Assembly (NCBI GenBank): GCA_016191815.1
Contig: JACPVI010000055.1
Location: 1 to 40,369, forward strand
Source of the DNA: Myxococcales bacterium
GTDB lineage: Bacteria; Myxococcota; Myxococcia; Myxococcales; Myxococcaceae
Direction of reading: 5' to 3'
Length of the DNA stretch: 40,369 nt
The notes below the pieces were generated by a model that saw only the letters and a list, made by a program, of their open reading frames with translations, made no database searches and was not told the origin of the DNA. A program made the translations under genes and the position numbers. Shown one piece after another: positions 38,764 to 40,369 of the stretch (the first letter of the stretch is position 1; each line of letters starts with the position of its first letter).

Positions 38764-40369
38764 GCGTTCTCGCCCACCCGCCGCTTGAGGTCGCTGATCT
38801 CCTTCTTCAGCTCGATCATCTTCAGCTCGCGGCCCACGGTGAGGCGCTGGAACTTCTCCAGCTCGGCCAGCCGCATCAGCTCCTTCTCTCGCCGCTCGGC
38901 CAGCTCGCGCTCGCTGTGCCTCTGCACGGTGATGTCTCGCGCAGCGGCGAACACTCCGAGCACGTTGCCCCGGCGGTCCTTGTACACCGAGGCGTTGTAG
39001 AGCACATCGGTGAGCCGGCCGTCCCAGTGGCGGATGGTCAAGGGGTAGTCCGCGACGAAGCCCTTGGCGAACACTTGGAGGTAGCCCTCCCGGGCCTTCT
39101 CCGGCTCGGTGAAGTAGTTGGAGAAGTCCGAGCCGATCAGCTTGTCCCTCGCCACCCCGGTGACCTTGATGGTCGCCTCGTTCACGTCGGTGATCTTCCC
39201 CTCCGGGCTGATGGTCACCAGGGGGTCGAGCGAGGCTTCGATCAAGCTCCGGGCATACTGCGAGGACTGCTTCTGCTGGGTGATGTCGCGGGCGATCTTC
39301 GAAGCGGCGACGATCCTCCCGTCGGCGTCCTGTACCGGGGACACCGTCAGGGACACGTCGAAGATCTCTCCCGACTTGCGGACCCGCTGGGTCTCGTAGG
39401 GCTCGACCCGCTCGCCGCGCCCCAAGGCATCGAGGATCGCCTGCTCTTCCGGCCTCAGCTGGGGCGGAATCAGCATCGACACGTGGTGACCGATGACCTC
39501 CGCGGCGGTGTAGCCGAACATGCGCTCGGCGCCCTTGTTCCAGCTCGTGATGATGCCCTCGATCGACTTCCCGATGATCGCGTCCATGGTGGTGTCGACG
39601 ATGGCGGCCAGCCGGGAGCGCTCCTCGCCGGCCTTCTTCTGCTGGGTGACGTCGCGCGCGGCGGCGAACACGCCCAGGACGTGGCCCTGGGGATCCTTGT
39701 AGACCGAGGCGTTGTAGAGCACCTCGGTGAGCTTGCCGTTCTTGTGGCGGATGGTCAGCGGGTAGTCCGAGACAAAGCCCTCGGAGAAGACTCGCTGGTA
39801 GCCCTCGCGCGCCTTCTGCGGCACGGTGAAGTAGTCGGCGAAGTCGGCGCCGATCAGCTTTTCCCTCGCCACCCCGGTGACCTTGATGGTCGCCTCGTTC
39901 ACGTCGGTGATCTTCCCGTCGGCGCTGATGGTCACCAGCGGGTCCAAGGAGGCTTCGATCAAGCTCCGGGCGTACTGCGAGGCGCGGCTCTGCTGGGTCA
40001 CGTCGCGGGCGGCGGCGAACACGCCCGAGACGTTTCCGCGGACGTCCTTGTAGATCGAGGCGTTGTAGAGCACGTCGGTGAGCCGCCCGTCCCGGTGGCG
40101 GATGGTGAGCGGGTAGTCGGTGACGTAGCCCTTGGCGAAGACCTGCTGGTAACCCTCGCGCGCCTTCTGCGGCTCGGTGAAGTAGTCGGAGAAGTCGGTG
40201 CCGATCAGCTTTTCGCGCGTGACGCCGGTGACCTTGATGGTCGCCTCGTTCACGTCGGTGATCTTCCCTTCCGGGCTGATCGTGACCAGGGGGTCCAGGC
40301 TGGCCTCGATCAGGCTGCGGGCATACTGCGCCGCCTGCCGCTGGGCGGTCACATCACGGGCCGCGGCAA
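38760..40369 (-). CDS. Multi-PAS signalling protein, truncated at window edge
   Basis: The open frame continues to the right edge without a start, so the 5' end is outside. Visible are the end of one PAS unit (AAARDVTAQ), two PAS domains of one type, a PAS of another type (containing IDGKS-like IIGKSIEGIITSWNKGAERM), and a third PAS of the first type. It closes with a 50-residue coiled coil (ERREKELMRLAELEKF). The first type reads SLIEASLDPLVTIS, ITDVNEATIKVTGV, then GVFAAARD(V/I)T. No catalytic domain is present, so it probably senses small molecules or redox state and passes the signal to the kinase encoded next. The stop overlaps the kinase ATG by four bases. Confidence 0.9.
   Translation of the reverse strand, partial: AAARDVTAQRQAAQYARSLIEASLDPLVTISPEGKITDVNEATIKVTGVTREKLIGTDFSDYFTEPQKAREGYQQVFAKGYVTDYPLTIRHRDGRLTDVLYNASIYKDVRGNVSGVFAAARDVTQQSRASQYARSLIEASLDPLVTISADGKITDVNEATIKVTGVAREKLIGADFADYFTVPQKAREGYQRVFSEGFVSDYPLTIRHKNGKLTEVLYNASVYKDPQGHVLGVFAAARDVTQQKKAGEERSRLAAIVDTTMDAIIGKSIEGIITSWNKGAERMFGYTAAEVIGHHVSMLIPPQLRPEEQAILDALGRGERVEPYETQRVRKSGEIFDVSLTVSPVQDADGRIVAASKIARDITQQKQSSQYARSLIEASLDPLVTISPEGKITDVNEATIKVTGVARDKLIGSDFSNYFTEPEKAREGYLQVFAKGFVADYPLTIRHWDGRLTDVLYNASVYKDRRGNVLGVFAAARDITVQRHSERELAERREKELMRLAELEKFQRLTVGRELKMIELKKEISDLKRRVGENA
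38913..40331 (-). repeat. Triplicated 351-bp PAS unit
   Basis: Three copies of a 117-codon unit: 39981-40331, 39630-39980 and 38913-39263, with an unrelated PAS (39264-39629) between the second and third. Long nucleotide stretches are nearly identical, for example the segment encoding ITDVNEATIKVTGV in all three. A fourth copy begins off the right edge, since its last residues are seen at 40352-40369. Confidence 0.9.

Overview
The window is a GC-rich chromosomal segment. A complete downstream mevalonate pathway (type II IPP isomerase, class II HMG-CoA reductase, mevalonate kinase, diphosphomevalonate decarboxylase, phosphomevalonate kinase), an 11-kb RHS/YD-repeat lipoprotein, dense two-component signalling genes and frequent GTG starts together suggest a myxobacterium-like member of Myxococcota. 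This is inferred from gene content; no rRNA or other marker gene is present.

Left part (1-14.9 kb). A polymorphic-toxin locus on the minus strand: a 3740-residue lipoprotein-type RHS protein with a variable C-terminal module, followed with no intervening base by a small gene that looks like its immunity gene. Next is a gene of unknown function broken by an IS4-type insertion sequence (terminal inverted repeats and a 10-bp target duplication are visible) and by a separate one-base frameshift. A non-coding stretch then carries fourteen 21-bp tandem repeats, and a tRNA-Leu(CAG) follows with a recognisable promoter and intrinsic terminator.

Middle part (15-25.3 kb). A two-gene unit (alkaline-phosphatase-superfamily hydrolase plus UPF0104/flippase-like membrane protein) is divergent from an Omp85-type outer-membrane barrel. 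The mevalonate operon then runs leftward: fni, mvaA, mvaK1, mvaD, a plus-strand Uma2 gene with a retropepsin-like remnant, and mvaK2. The first four genes are tightly packed (4-nt overlap mvaK1/mvaD, 2 nt between mvaA and mvaK1). The Uma2 gene points against transcription and separates mvaK2 from the rest.

Right part (25.3-40.4 kb). Plus-strand genes encode a DsrE-like protein, a diguanylate cyclase and an HtpX-like M48 protease. On the minus strand lies a helicase/exonuclease pair resembling Bacillus MrfA/MrfB (YprA/YprB), with a palindrome over its probable promoter. Then come a lone E2-type acyltransferase, a cyclic-nucleotide-binding MscS channel, an AbiE-type toxin-antitoxin pair with a perfect 14-bp palindrome at its promoter, and a four-gene signalling operon (multi-PAS protein, histidine kinase, CheY/Rcp1-like receiver, receiver-GAF-histidine kinase). 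An 11-G tract lies at the kinase/receiver junction of that operon. The last gene runs off the right edge.

The strongest candidates for something new are the RHS C-terminal module with its abutting immunity gene, the poly-G junction in the signalling operon, the interrupted mevalonate operon and the palindromic sites at the MrfAB-like and AbiE-like promoters.
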